From contig OX457043.1 of NCBI GenBank assembly GCA_949752735.1, positions 41,186,087 to 41,250,086 of the forward strand: a DNA stretch of 64,000 nucleotides. Direction: 5' to 3'. Made by a program: the position numbers and the translations under genes. The stretch is from Lumbricus terrestris. Its lineage: Eukaryota; Annelida; Clitellata; Crassiclitellata; Lumbricidae. Of this stretch, positions 1 through 10,803 are shown piece after piece. The notes below the pieces were generated by a model. The model was given only the letters and a program-made list of their open reading frames with translations. It was not told where the DNA came from and made no database searches. Each line of letters opens with the position of its first letter. Position 1 is the stretch's first letter.

Positions 1-370
1 AATATGGTAGCTAGCGTTGTTCCGGGCATATAATTAAAACCTAGACGAGTATCAGTGCGACTTTTGTTACAGCTAATACTAGAGTGAAATACCTTTAATT
101 TGATGCATTTAGTATAAACAAATATTAAAAATTGGCAAAGTTATACGCGTGCAAAGTCGGGACATTTATGCTGGGCCACCCTGTATATATATATATACAA
201 ATATTATACATGCGCCACACATGTATCATCTATATCTATAAGAAAGGACTTGGCTATGTTTGTATGTGTATTTGTCCAGAATGCGCGCTCACAGTTTTTG
301 AGCTTTTCACTCCAAACCTTCACTACTGTGTAGGTCTCGGCACGAGACGCAAAGTCGAGGGGTAGGCGAT
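1..370. other. AT-rich gene-free stretch with a possible transposon end
   Basis: No gene is visible. A short TA microsatellite lies at about 184-196. The bases at about 172-184 (gggccaccctgta) resemble the right end of a mariner-type element with a TA target site. The matching left end would lie outside the window, so this cannot be confirmed. Confidence 0.3.
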
Positions 371-598
371 TCCCTACCACCATGGGGGCCAGGGTGGGGA
401 GCGAAACCCCAAATTTTTTTCAAAAAAAAGCTGCTATTGTTTTCATTTTTTTTTCTAGACCCGGATCAATGATTGGCAAATCTCTACCACCAGGGGGGGC
501 CAGGGTGCGGGGGTTCAAAAACACCGATTTTCGCTATAAATTTTCATTCGCTTGCAACGTATAAAAGCAGTAATTTTAACCGTTTTAAAGGTGTCTAA

Positions 599-836
599 AG
601 TGGGGTGGAGGTGGAGGGGTGGGATGGATGTGAGGGGTGGAGGTGGTGGGGTGGGGTGGCGTAGGGGGTCGAGGGGTGGGGTTGGGGGGGTTTGGGGTGG
701 AGTGGGGGAGTGGGGTTGGGGTGGAGGGTGGGGGTGGGGTGGAGGGGGATGGAGTGGGAGGTGGGGTGGGGGGAAGTGGGGTGGTGGAGGTGGGATGGGG
801 TTGGGGTGGATGGGGTGGGGGTGGGATGGGGTGGAA
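599..836. repeat. G-rich minisatellite (gtggggtgga type)
   Basis: About 240 bases made almost only of G runs with single T or A spacers on the + strand, based on units such as gtggggtgga. Dense G3-G5 tracts make G-quadruplex formation likely. Open frames across it on both strands encode only Gly/Trp-rich or Pro-rich low-complexity peptides and are not treated as genes. Confidence 0.9.
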
Positions 837-924
837 ATTTTCGTCAAACCCAAATTTCTCCGGTGGCGTACTGGTAGAGGTCGGAGTGTGGTGGTGTGTT
901 GTGTGGTGGGGTTGTGGCCGGAGC

Positions 925-978
925 GGATCGAATCCTAAATTTCCCGGGCAACGCCGGGTACCCCAGCTAGTACTATAT
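925..978. repeat. Short dispersed repeat containing a ccgggcaacgccggg core
   Basis: The palindromic core cccgggcaacgccgggta followed by ccccagctagta recurs in inverted form at about 41070-41105, and partially at about 39317-39337. I recognise it as a dispersed invertebrate repeat but cannot name the family. Confidence 0.5.
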
Positions 979-992
979 ATAAGATTTGTGAT

Positions 993-1296
<304 letters not shown>

Positions 1297-1479
1297 ACGA
1301 TGTCTGATTTTCTGTGTATCCTTGGCTGTGGCTGTGTTTCTGTTTCTCTTTCTTTGAATGCTGTTCTGTGGTTCAAAATTTTACTATCTATCAATCTGTG
1401 CAACATGCCTGCGCTTCTGTCTATCTTTCTATAGCCTACCCGCATGACTCTCTTTGCATGCCTCCATGTCTGCCCCTGC

Positions 1480-1536
1480 CCGTCCGTCGGTCTGTCTGTC
1501 CGTCTGTCCGTCTGTCTGTCTGTCTGCCTGTCTGTT
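1480..1536. repeat. (CTGT/CCGT)n microsatellite
   Basis: Imperfect tetranucleotide array of tctg, tccg and tgcc units. No coding evidence. Confidence 0.9.
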
Positions 1537-1670
1537 ACAGTGATTCATTCGCAGAGAAAAACGAGAGCAATGACCAGGTCGTAGCATAGTGATGGTTGTC
1601 CCCAAGTGATCATTGATATCATCGTCGAATGTGACTCATGGGAATGCGACCAGAATCAGCGTCTTGAAAT

Positions 1671-1799
<129 letters not shown>

Positions 1800-3150
1800 G
1801 GCAGGGGTTGAGGCGAGCATAAGAATGTACAGGGAAGGGGCAGAAATACAGGGAGGTATGCAGAGGTATTGATTATTGAGCAATAGGAATCCTGAGAAGA
1901 TGGATGTGAATACTGGGAGGTACATGCAGAGATATGCAAAGGTATGCAAAGGTACTACATGTATATAAGAATATGAAATATAGAGAAGAGACAGAAAACA
2001 TCGAGAAAAGCAGATGTAGGCCTACAGATGAACATATGAATGTGGACATGAAAGAGCAGCGATACTTATACAGGGCTTCACAATTTTGGTAGTCTGGTAG
2101 TTCTTGCTGCATGGTTTGTGCATCATTAATTTTGTATCAGTTTCTGATAATTTTGCAATGGTCATTGGTCAGCAATTCACTCTCTGTAGGTCTTGAGCAA
2201 CAGAAATAAGTTGATTCCAGTACAGCAAAACTATAATCTAAATAATTTTAATTCCATCTACAAAATATTATCCATGCAACAATATTTGTTGTCCGGCAGC
2301 AGAACTGAGTTGCTGAACGTGAGGAATAAATAAAAAAAATTATGATTGTATCTATTGAAACCTTTAACCATTCTTTTTATCTTCTCTGAAATAATAGAGA
2401 ATAGATGACATCTTAAACTTCTCTCATTGCAATGTGGGAACTAAAGAAAGAAATCGCTACTATTTTAAGAATATTTATTGAAGTCAAATAGACAACAGCA
2501 CTGAAATAGTAGAGAAATTTGGTAAGGTGACAGCTTAAAATGCTTCCGTTGCAATGTGAACATTCAAAACATTTCTGAAGGGACATCCCTCTTCCCAAAC
2601 CCCTCCCCAACTCGGCGCTGCGCACCACGACGATTTTGTTCCATCTCCCCAGAAACCTTGATTACCCCAGAGGAGGGGAACTAGATTAGACACTAAAGCA
2701 CGTGGAGCTTGGGAATCAGAAAACGAAGATGGAAGGATGGAAGGCACGGGAGGAGGTTTGTGAATCAGAAAGGGCGGGATTAGAAGGAATGTGAGTGGAA
2801 TTGTGAGGCGGTTGCAGAGGAGGATAAGATCAAGTTCGACCATTGATCGATGGATGCAGAGCTGATGATACGATCATCGATCTGTAGTAAGAGACGCTTT
2901 GTCGACTACGCATCTCCAGTAGCACTGCGCTATATAAATGCGTAATTGCATTAGACTGAATGGAAGCTGGATTCCGTGGAATTCGATTCCCGGTTCAGAT
3001 CGTTCTGTAGATGTCATTCAGATCCAGATTATAATAAGAATAATTCATTCCCATCAAATTAACTCTCTTCAACGCATCGTTGCCTCAATCTTCTTCATTT
3101 CATTCCATCATCTATAATTATATCCCTGATGGATTCTAAATACCTCGGGA
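1800..3150. other. Gene-free stretch
   Basis: Unique-looking DNA without a recognisable gene or complete element. A gcgctatataaatg motif at 2927-2940 matches the 3' tail of the LINE at 37830-38058 and may mark an old LINE or SINE end. Confidence 0.4.
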
Positions 3151-3164
3151 AAAATAGTAATGAT

Positions 3165-3177
3165 AATAATAATAGTA

Positions 3178-3233
<56 letters not shown>
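3165..3233. repeat. (AAT)n microsatellite
   Basis: About 70 bases of aat/aata triplets. Confidence 0.95.
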
Positions 3234-3689
3234 TACGACAATTTATTTATTATTTATATGGCGCCGTAACACAGCCATGCCGTTACAAGGGCTCCTTACA
3301 AAGCAGCTAAAAGAACATACATGCATGTATAGCCTACATAGGTTCGAAACATTCAACGAGCATCTACAAGCGGCGCTCCTTCCAGAAGTCATTGGATAAG
3401 ATCATGTTCTATCCTATATACAGCACATCATAACATGTATCTTACCATAATCATATCATAATCATATGATATCATATTAGATTAAACATAAATTTCTGCT
3501 CTTGCTTATGTCAACTCATCAGTCGATTTTACGACGCCCACATGTTACTACATGTACATTACAGATTTTAGCAGACGTTATTTATAAGGCGCATAAAAAT
3601 TAATTCATTTGTCCTACTTAATATCCCTCTTCAGTCACGTATAGGCTACCTGTTGATTGCTTACCTGCAGTTCTGTTCTCCATCCACAG

Positions 3690-3933
3690 GAGATCATCAA
3701 CTACAACTGTCGAGCCCTCGTCGCTTCTGTTCCCTTCTTCACTCATGCGGATCCGAACTTCGTGTCTGACGTCGTCACGAATCTTCGCCACGAGATGTTC
3801 CAACCGGGCGACTACATCATCCGCGAGGGAAGCGTTGGAAACAAGATGTACTTCATCCAGGAAGGAATCGTTGATATCATCACTCAGAACGGAGAGGTGG
3901 CCACCAGTCTCTCCGATGGATCGTACTTCGGAG
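3690..3933 (+). CDS. HCN-type hyperpolarisation-activated channel, penultimate coding exon (start of cyclic-nucleotide-binding domain)
   Basis: Exon of 244 bases with acceptor ccatccacag at its left edge and donor g|gtaggg at its right edge, ending in phase 1. The 81 codons read from [17 protein letters not shown] through the conserved YIIREG and KMYFIQEG motifs to LSDGSYFG. This is the end of the C-linker and the first beta strands of the cyclic-nucleotide-binding domain of HCN channels. HCN channels are tetrameric plasma-membrane cation channels opened by hyperpolarisation and tuned by cAMP or cGMP. Upstream exons for S1-S6, pore and most of the C-linker are not in the window, so they must lie before base 1 or in exons I could not recognise. 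The match to HCN is strong. Which paralogue it is cannot be settled from this fragment. Confidence 0.9.
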
Positions 3934-3944
3934 GTAGGGGTCAT

Positions 3945-4312
3945 TCCTCTCCATCTCCTCCTCCACCTCCTCCACCTCCTCCATCATCTCCTCCTCCTCT
4001 CACTCCTCTTCATATCCTCCACCTCCTCTTCCTTCTCCCCCCTTCCTCCACCTCCTCCTCCTCCACCTCCTCCTTCTCCTCCATCATCTCCTCTTCCTCT
4101 CACTCTTCTCCATATCCTCCACCTCCTCCACCTCCTCCATCTCCTCCACCTTCTCCTTCTCCTCCACCTTCTCCTCCTCCTCCTCCTCTCACTCTTATCC
4201 ATATCCTCCATCTCCTCCACCTTCTTCTCCTTCTCCTCCTCCTCCTCCTCCTCCACCTCTTTCACCTCCCCCACCTTCTCCTCCTCATCCACCTCCTCTC
4301 ACTCTTCTCCAT
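3945..4312. repeat. CT-rich minisatellite in the HCN intron
   Basis: About 370 bases of ctcctccac and cttctcctc units starting only about 11 bases after the splice donor at 3934. It is strongly pyrimidine-rich on the coding strand. Frames through it give Ser/Pro/Leu or, on the reverse strand, Arg/Glu-rich peptides with no coding support. Confidence 0.93.
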
Positions 4313-4373
4313 CCTTCCGCTAATTTTCGGACTTCTAATAATCTTAATCCTCGGTCTCACGCCTCTGCCCCTT

Positions 4374-4588
4374 TGGGGTGCGATGATGTATTTGGTATGT
4401 TCGTTGCATTGCAGCCGGAGGGTTGCAGATTCGAATCCCCATCAAGTCGCCGCGTATGGACCTTGGGCAAGTCCTTCACTTGCAATTGTTCGTGCACTTC
4501 AGCATACAATTCCGAAGCAGTGTCTGCGCTGTAGTCGGGGCACCTCTGAGTAGAGGGCTTGACTGGGCGCTACAGACAATTAATGGAG

Positions 4589-4616
<28 letters not shown>
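4374..4616 (+). mobile_element. tRNA-derived SINE, copy 1 (diverged)
   Basis: Contains a B-box-like gattcgaatcc, then the family body (ggaccttgggcaagtccttc, gcagtgtctgcgctgtag, cacctctgagtagagggctt), a gcgcta-type end and an (aaat)n tail. It lies in the HCN intron. It shares order and sequence with copies at 7908-8146, 17055-17211 plus 19998-20077, and 38719-38935. Confidence 0.85.
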
Positions 4617-4619
<3 letters not shown>

Positions 4620-4699
4620 ACTTTCTCATGCACTTAACGACTAAACGATTGGCTAAACGACTAGCGGCGCTATATAAATCGTCTGATGTGATTCCGTTC

Positions 4700-5000
4700 T
4701 TTCAGAGGTTGTCCCACTGCACGGCCACCAAAATGATGGCTTCGTTTTTAAAAACTCTCTTGCTACTTTATTCTGCTTTAATGTTTCTCTCTCTTCAACT
4801 CGAAACGAGTGGTCCTATGAAGGCGCCATAGAAAAATACTCTGTTTTAATTCTATTCTTTCAGAAGTTTCCGCCCAACGGCCAATACGAAGTGAATATTT
4901 TTTTAAAACCCCATAAACCGATTAAACCCTCGATTGTTAGCATGCTCTTTCAGAAGTTGCCCTGGGGGCCAATATACGAAGTGAATGTTTTTAGAGGCAC
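4700..5000 (+). repeat. Three decayed copies of the HCN last-exon splice acceptor
   Basis: Pyrimidine-tract/AG junctions ending at 4705, 4863 and 4953 are each followed by a degenerate copy of the first about 30 bases of the true exon at 5041. The true exon reads aggttgccctgctggcc then aacacgaag. The copies read aggttgtcccactgcacggc, aagtttccgcccaacggcc and aagttgccctgggggcc. The last two continue with a version of acgaagtgaat. Spacings are about 158, 90 and 87 bases. They look like partial tandem duplications of the intron-exon junction. Confidence 0.7.
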
Positions 5001-5040
5001 CGCATAAGTCTTCTGTTGCTATTCTTCTGTGTTCTTGCAG

Positions 5041-5546
5041 AGGTTGCCCTGCTGGCCAACACGAAGCGAGTTGCAAGTGTTCGAGCGGAGACCTACTGCA
5101 ACCTCTTCTCTCTCTCCGTCGAACACTTCGACGCCGTCCTTGAACGCTATCCCCTCATGCGTCGGACGATGGAGAGCGTGGCCGCAGAGAGGCTGAACAA
5201 GATCGGCAAGGACCCGTCGATCCTGAGCAACCGTGAGGACCTCGAGGCCGACATCAGCATGGTCAACGAGCTGATCATGAGGGCCACTCCCCTGCCGAGC
5301 TCCGGAAGCGAGGACTCGGACGGTGGGCAGGGACACGACGAGGAAACGACGGGTGGAGGATCGAAGAAGGATAAGCCGAAGAAGAAGCGAAAGAAGGACG
5401 ATGGACATGGAGGTGGGGGCAAGGGAGGCCATGATGTCAAGGAGAAGGACACACTGACTGTGAAGATAGCGACGATGCTCAAGAAGTCGCGGTCGAACAT
5501 CAGCGTGCGCCAGTGCTCAAGAGATGAGAAGGATGGAATGCTTTAA
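5041..5546 (+). CDS. HCN-type channel, last coding exon (rest of CNBD and C-terminus)
   Basis: The exon begins after acceptor tgttcttgcag. Its AG joins the G at 3933 to make a Glu codon, giving the family signature FGE followed by VALLANTKRVASVRAETY. It covers the phosphate-binding cassette and the C-helix (AAERLNKIGKDPSIL) of the cyclic-nucleotide-binding domain. The Arg that contacts the cyclic phosphate is present. The next position, Thr in mammalian HCN2, is Val here. From memory this is also so in the sea urchin sperm channel. The remaining tail of about 90 residues is acidic (EDSDGGQGHDEE), then Lys-rich (KKDKPKKKRKK) and Gly/His-rich, and ends in DGML before TAA. It is short for an HCN C-terminus. 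Confidence 0.9.
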
Positions 5547-5964
5547 AGGGAGGATTGATAGATGGATGAATCGATGGAAGGAAGGACGACGTGACCTTCA
5601 ACTCAGCCATAGTTGCGCTTTGACCGCTAAATTGACCTTCACCTCCAGCAGCCGTTGGGTCGACGTGACCTTCACCGCAGCCTTGACATGACCTTGCCCT
5701 TCGCCTCTGCAGCCCTTCAGGGCTTCTTCGCCTCATGCGTGAGGTCCTGGTCTCGGACCCACAAAACCTTCGCTGTTTAGGTCACAGCTGGTCCTCCTCC
5801 GCTTATGGCGCCAGTACCCACCGAGGGACCCGAGGGATCGGATAGAAGACCGATCCAGTCCGGCCTACTTCCGGTTCTTCGTCCGAAGACCGTGACGTCC
5901 GCTGACCCAGGAGGCGCTACATAAATCTGGTGTAAAGTATGCTGATAAGGCGAGGCAGGTGATG
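5547..5964 (+). other. HCN 3' untranslated region and downstream flank
   Basis: No coding signal. Several near-copies of gacgtgacctt and gaccttca occur at 5588-5700. I saw no clear AATAAA signal. A gcgctacataaat at about 5914 resembles the LINE-tail motif found elsewhere in the window. Confidence 0.4.
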
Positions 5965-5967
5965 AAG

Positions 5968-6168
5968 CTGTTGTTGCCAACCGCTGTTGCCAGCTGTTGC
6001 TGCCAGCGGCTGTTGCCAGCTGTTGTTGCCAGCTGTTGTTGCCAGCGGATGTTGCCAGCTGTTGTTGCCAGCTGCTGTTGCCAGCTGTTGTTGCCAGCGG
6101 ATGTTGCCAGCTGTTGTTGCCAGCGGTTGTTGCCAGCTGTTGTTGCCAGCGGCTGTTGCTGTTGTCTA
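5968..6168. repeat. Minisatellite of gttgttgccagctgttgttgc units
   Basis: About 200 bases of 12-15 bp units combining gttgccagc with (tgt/tgc)n. Three overlapping open frames of Cys/Gln/Leu/Ala repeats on the + strand are artefacts of the array. Confidence 0.93.
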
Positions 6169-6224
6169 GTTGTTGCGGCTCAAAACGTTAACTGTCCTGT
6201 AATGAACCATGCATAACCTTTCTC

Positions 6225-6665
6225 CTACCTCTTCCATTCATCGATATGCCTTCCTTCTCCACCTAATCGTCCATGTCCTTCTCCTCCTTGTCCATACTAT
6301 TGTCCTCTTCTCTTCTCTTTGTCCTTCTTCATGCCCTTCTCTCTGTCCTTATCCCTGTTCTTCTTTGTCCTTCCCCTTGCCCTTGTCTTTATACTTTCCC
6401 TTCTCCCTTCCTTTTCCTGTACTCGTCCTTCTCTTCCTTCTCCTTGCCCTTCTCCCTATCCTTCTCCCTGTCCTTCTCCCAATCCTTCTCCTTCGCCTTG
6501 TCCTTCTCCCTGTCTTTCACCCTGTCCTTCTCATTGTCCATCTCCTTGCTTTTCTCCTGTCCTTCCCCTTTCCTTCTTTCCCTTCTCCATGTCATTCTCC
6601 TTGTCCCTGCCCTTCCCCTGTCTCTCTTCTTCTCCTCTTCCCTTCTCGTGTCCCATTTCTTTTTA
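6225..6665. repeat. CT-rich minisatellite (ccttctcc/cttgtcc units)
   Basis: About 440 bases of pyrimidine-rich units on the + strand, with loosely repeated tccttctccctg blocks. Confidence 0.88.
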
Positions 6666-6740
6666 GCGACCAGCTGCAGTTCTCATCATTGTCATTCTCC
6701 ATTCTCCATTTTTCTCCTCCTCTTAACCTTCATTAAAGTG

Positions 6741-6744
<4 letters not shown>

Positions 6745-6773
<29 letters not shown>

Positions 6774-6774
6774 C
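6745..6774. repeat. (CAAT)n microsatellite
   Basis: Seven consecutive caat/atca units. Confidence 0.9.
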
Positions 6775-7905
6775 AATATTCGTTTACCCTCAAAACAGAA
6801 TGACGACGACTCACCTCTGCTTAGAAGTCATTAATTAATGATTCCTCTTTGTCATCGTTCTCCTTATAATGTCTGCTCGCATTCTCTGTTCTTCTTCCGC
6901 CATTCTCTTTTCTAAGAAAATTCATCTGATATCCTTTCTCACCTCCACGTCTTCATCCTTTTCTTCTTCTGTTCTATCTACTTTTGTGTCCATTTCTTCT
7001 TGTTTCTCATTCAACCTTGTAACATGGATCCAAATTCCTCCACTGCTCATTAACGTCCTTATCTGCCTCCTCGTCATCCAATTATATTCTCCTCATGTCC
7101 TTCAATATTGCGCTGTATTGGCTTGATTCGACCGTATAATATTATACCCTGCTCTGTGTACTCCATCCTGTAATATCTGGCTCCGTTTCTAGATTGCGCT
7201 ATATAAACTGCCCAGGGACATGACCAAGGATGCATTTGTCCACTCTGGCCTCTTACCAGTGATAATTATTCTGCATTCCACTGCAATCCGTTTTCTTCCG
7301 CTAATCGTTAGAATTCACGCCTCTTGCATGCTTTTCCATGTCGTTGAAACGGAAAGGCAAATCCTTGTCGGAAGCTTTCACCTCGTTCCATCTACTTCCA
7401 CTGGATTATTACTACGCATTCCACTGGTAAAAATCCGAAGGTTCTTCGCACCCGCTGTGCTCAGCCGCAGCGCGCATACATGTAGTGCCACATAACGGTT
7501 ATAAGTCGCGTTTGACGGAACTTCGTTTATTAAGGTTGCAGCGATGAAGAACGAAAAAAGCAACATTCGTTTAACATTCTTATTTCTGTGATACTCGACG
7601 CCAAATAATAATTAGGAAATAATACAATGGTAGCTGCTGTAATTATTGGAAAATGTGAACGTATAGGCTTACAATTAATAACTCTCTTAGCAATATTATT
7701 TAATAGAAGTAAAAGTGCAATGGGGTAGGCATGACACTCCTTATGCTGGTGAGAGAGTAATAATACATTGTTTGTGTTTATGATCGACGAAGAAAATAAA
7801 CTCCTTAGATGATAGTAAGTGTTTTCAATCATCATCAACGCCGTTCTCGCGAGTGTCCATTTGGGAGGTCAACAGCAGCTGCGTTGCTGGTCTTTGTTCA
7901 AGTCC
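6775..7905. other. Gene-free stretch
   Basis: No gene or complete element recognised. A LINE-tail-like gcgctatataaac occurs at 7196-7208. Confidence 0.35.
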
Positions 7906-7907
7906 AC

Positions 7908-8146
7908 CCGTGGGGCGGTGGTGTAGTGGTGGCGTCGTTGCCTTGAAACCGGAAGGTTCGAGGTTCGAATCCACCTCGCCGCGTAAGGACCTTGGGCAAG
8001 TCCTTCACTCACAATCGCTCAGCGCTTCGGCGTGAAACTCCGATGCAGTGTCCGCTCTGCATTCTGGAGCGCCTCTGAGTAGAGAGAGCTTGAAGGGGCG
8101 CTATAACAAGTGCACATACAAACAAAGTGCACATACAAACAAACCC
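7908..8146 (+). mobile_element. tRNA-derived SINE, copy 2 (best preserved)
   Basis: The head is tRNA-like: an A-box-like tggtgtagtggtgg at about 7917 and a perfect B box ggttcgaatcc at about 7961. The body has ggaccttgggcaagtccttc and cagtgtccgctctgcattc, then a tail ggagcgcctctgagtagaga through cttgaaggggcgctataac, and it ends in repeated acatacaaacaaa. SINEs of this kind are transcribed by RNA polymerase III and moved by LINE machinery. The tail matches the 3' end of the LINE fragment at 37830-38058. Confidence 0.9.
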
Positions 8147-8670
8147 GAACGAAATGTTGTACGCTGGTAACTCTGTTCATAGTTGTGGCTTAAGACTTCA
8201 AAAGTGTACCCTACCATTGTTTACAATGTTCTAAATTCCCACACTGTACTGGTAACCTTTAAAGATATCATCTCAACAAAATTTCTGATAACTTCAGCGA
8301 TTAAAGATATGTTTAAGACATCAATCAATGTTCCTCTTCATTGTTTAAATTTCTTGAATATCCACACTGCATTGGTAGCATTTCAAGCTGCCATCCTAAC
8401 GAAATTGTTAATTATTCACTGTTGATAGTCATGATTTAACACTTCAGAGTGTCGCCTCCCAATTGTTTGAAATTTTGGGGATTTGCACCCTATAACTTTA
8501 GCATTTCAAGCTTTCATCTGAAAAATTACTCAAAATTTCAGTGCTTACAGACATGGTTTAAGACTTCAGTAAATATCTACAACCCACTGTTTACAATTTT
8601 TGCAATTGCACACTGTAATAGTAAATTATGTAAGCATTTTAAGCTGTCAAACTGACTACGGAACCCTATA
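8147..8670. other. Gene-free AT-rich stretch
   Basis: Loosely repeated phrases such as taagacttca, cactgt and ggtaacctttaa suggest an old degenerate tandem repeat of about 130 bases. No gene is visible. Confidence 0.35.
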
Positions 8671-10803
8671 CTGCCGTCATAAGCAAGAACCACGTAACTC
8701 AAAAAACCTTGTTTTGAGATAAAGGCAAAAGACTAAATTCTGTTCTGCCAAGTAGAAAAAATATTTCTATTCTTTTCTGCTATAAACTAATAAATGTAAA
8801 AAAATACACCCATTTTTATAGAAAAATCATTTTTTTATATTTTTTATCGTAAATATGGATAAAAGTAACTTAAGTAAGTTGGTGTGTTCTTGCTTAGCAC
8901 TACAGACCGGCAATTGTAATCGATAAATGGCAAAAACAACGCATCTGCATAAAATCGTGTTTTATTGTGGAACAATGCAGTAATTTACTCAGACATTGAT
9001 ACGATATTATGTAAAAGAGAGTCGGAACCAGTTTGTGTAGCTATTAGACTAGTTTGTACAGCTGTGAAACCAGTTTGCACGGGTATCAGGCATTATTTTA
9101 AATATACAAAACGAGTCTGTACAACGGCGTTAGCCAATTTGTACAGCCACAATATATAATAATTATTAAAATATAAGAAACTAGTTTTGTAGCTCTAAAA
9201 CAAGCTTGTTCAGTAATCAGGCATTTTTTATGATACGAAACCAGTTTGTACACATCTGCGAAACCACTTTTTGTAGTATCAGACATTATTTTAAAATATA
9301 TGAAACCAGCTTGTACAGCTGTGAAATCAGTTTGCACAGCTGTCAGACAAATTTTAAATGATATAAAACCAGTTTGTACAACATTGAAACAAGTTTTACG
9401 TCTATTAGAGATAGTTTTAAGAGACCAAACAAGTGTGCACTGCTGTCAAAATCGGTTTGCACAGCTATCGGGGTAACATTTTTAAAGATATGAAACCAGT
9501 TTGTACAGATGTGAAACCCGTTTGTGCAGCTATGAAACCAGTTTGTGCAGCTGTCAGGCATTATCCCAAAGAAAAAAACCCAGTTGTACTTCTGTGACAC
9601 CAGTTTGCACAGCTCTCAGACAACATTTTTGAAGATACGAAACCAGTTTGCAAAACCATAAAACCAGTTTTAAGCAGCGAAACCAGTTTGTACAGCTATC
9701 AAACATTATTTTATAAGATGCGAAACAGTTTCTGCAGCTGTGAAACCAGTTTGTACAGGTAAAAGACATTATTTTAAAATATACGAAACCAGTTTGCACA
9801 TAATGTGAAACAAGTTTGTACATTTGTCAGGCATTCTTCTAAAGATAAGAAACAAGTCTGCACAGCAGCGAAACCAGTCTGTAAGCATCAGATATTATTT
9901 AAAATGAAATGAAATCAATGTGTACAGCTGCGGGACCAATTTGTACAACCGGCATACAGAATTTTAATATATATGAAACCAGTTAATGCAGCCGAAAAAC
10001 CAGTCTTTACAGCAGTGAAACTAGTTTTACAGCTGCTAGACATAATTATATAAGACCAAATCAGTTTGTGCAGCTGTAAAAACAGTTTGCACGGCAATCA
10101 GGAATCATTTCGAACGCTATGAAACCAGTTTATGCAGTTTTCAGACAACATTTGAAAAATATGAAACCTAGTTTTCACAACTGTAAAACCAGTTTGTACA
10201 GCTGCCAAATCAGTTTGTACAGCTATCAGACATTATTTTAAAATATACAAAACCTTTTTGGACAGCTGTGAAACGAGTTTGTACAGCTACCAGACATTAT
10301 TTCAAACGGTATGAAACCAGTTTGTGTAGTCGTGAAACCAGTTTGTACAGTACTCAGATAACATTTTAAGAGATATAAAACAAGTTTACAAAGTATAAAA
10401 CCAGTTTGCACAGCTATCAGGCATAAAATTGTCAAACAGAAAATTTCTATTGCAGAGATGTCTCTTACACACCTCTTTTAGCTTTAGCAGTTTCATATAA
10501 ATATAAGACAAGTCAAAAACAACGCAAAATGAAGATACGTGGTTCTTGCTTAGTACGTATCTGCGAATAACGCTCTATCATACTAAGCAAAAACAACGTA
10601 AGTCAAGATACGTGGTTCTTGCTTATGATGCCATGCGGTTTCTGGAGATACGTGGTTTTCACACACGCTGGTTCCCTGTGATGGAATCGAGATAGGAGTT
10701 TCTCAATTTTTTCCAAGGTGTAGGACCATTAATAGATGCAGAATCTGCATCTAACTCAAAACGGCCAAATTTTGAGTTACGTGGTTCTTGCTTATGACGG
10801 CAG
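8671..10803. mobile_element. Unclassified 2.1 kb terminal-inverted-repeat element with an internal satellite array
   Basis: Perfect 34 bp terminal inverted repeats: the left end begins ctgccgtcataagcaagaac at 8671 and its exact reverse complement ends at 10803. Both ends are flanked by TATA (8667-8670 and 10804-10807), which could be a 4 bp target duplication or a TA duplication next to a TA terminus. Subterminal copies of acgtggttcttgctta lie at about 10540, 10610 and 10777, and a related one at about 8885 (gttcttgcttagcac). No transposase is encoded. The centre is the array at 9010-10432. The superfamily is not determined. Confidence 0.8.
9010..10432. repeat. Higher-order tandem array of gaaaccagtttgtacagctg
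   Basis: Roughly 40 degenerate copies of a 20-22 bp monomer (gaaaccagtttgtacagct) occur mostly in pairs, followed by a spacer of the type cagacattattttaaaatat. The higher-order period is about 60-70 bases. It fills the centre of the inverted-repeat element at 8671-10803. The reverse strand shows several frames of CTNWF-like peptides. These change frame along the array and are treated as repeat artefacts. Confidence 0.9.

Noticed and set aside
7908..7985. tRNA gene at the SINE head
   Set aside because: It is followed by a body and tail shared by four copies, so it is a SINE head.
9000..10440. Reverse-strand repeat peptides with CTNWF motifs, resembling a repetitive protein gene
   Set aside because: The frame changes along the array, monomers vary in length and no start or splice context is consistent. 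The array sits inside a terminal-inverted-repeat element.
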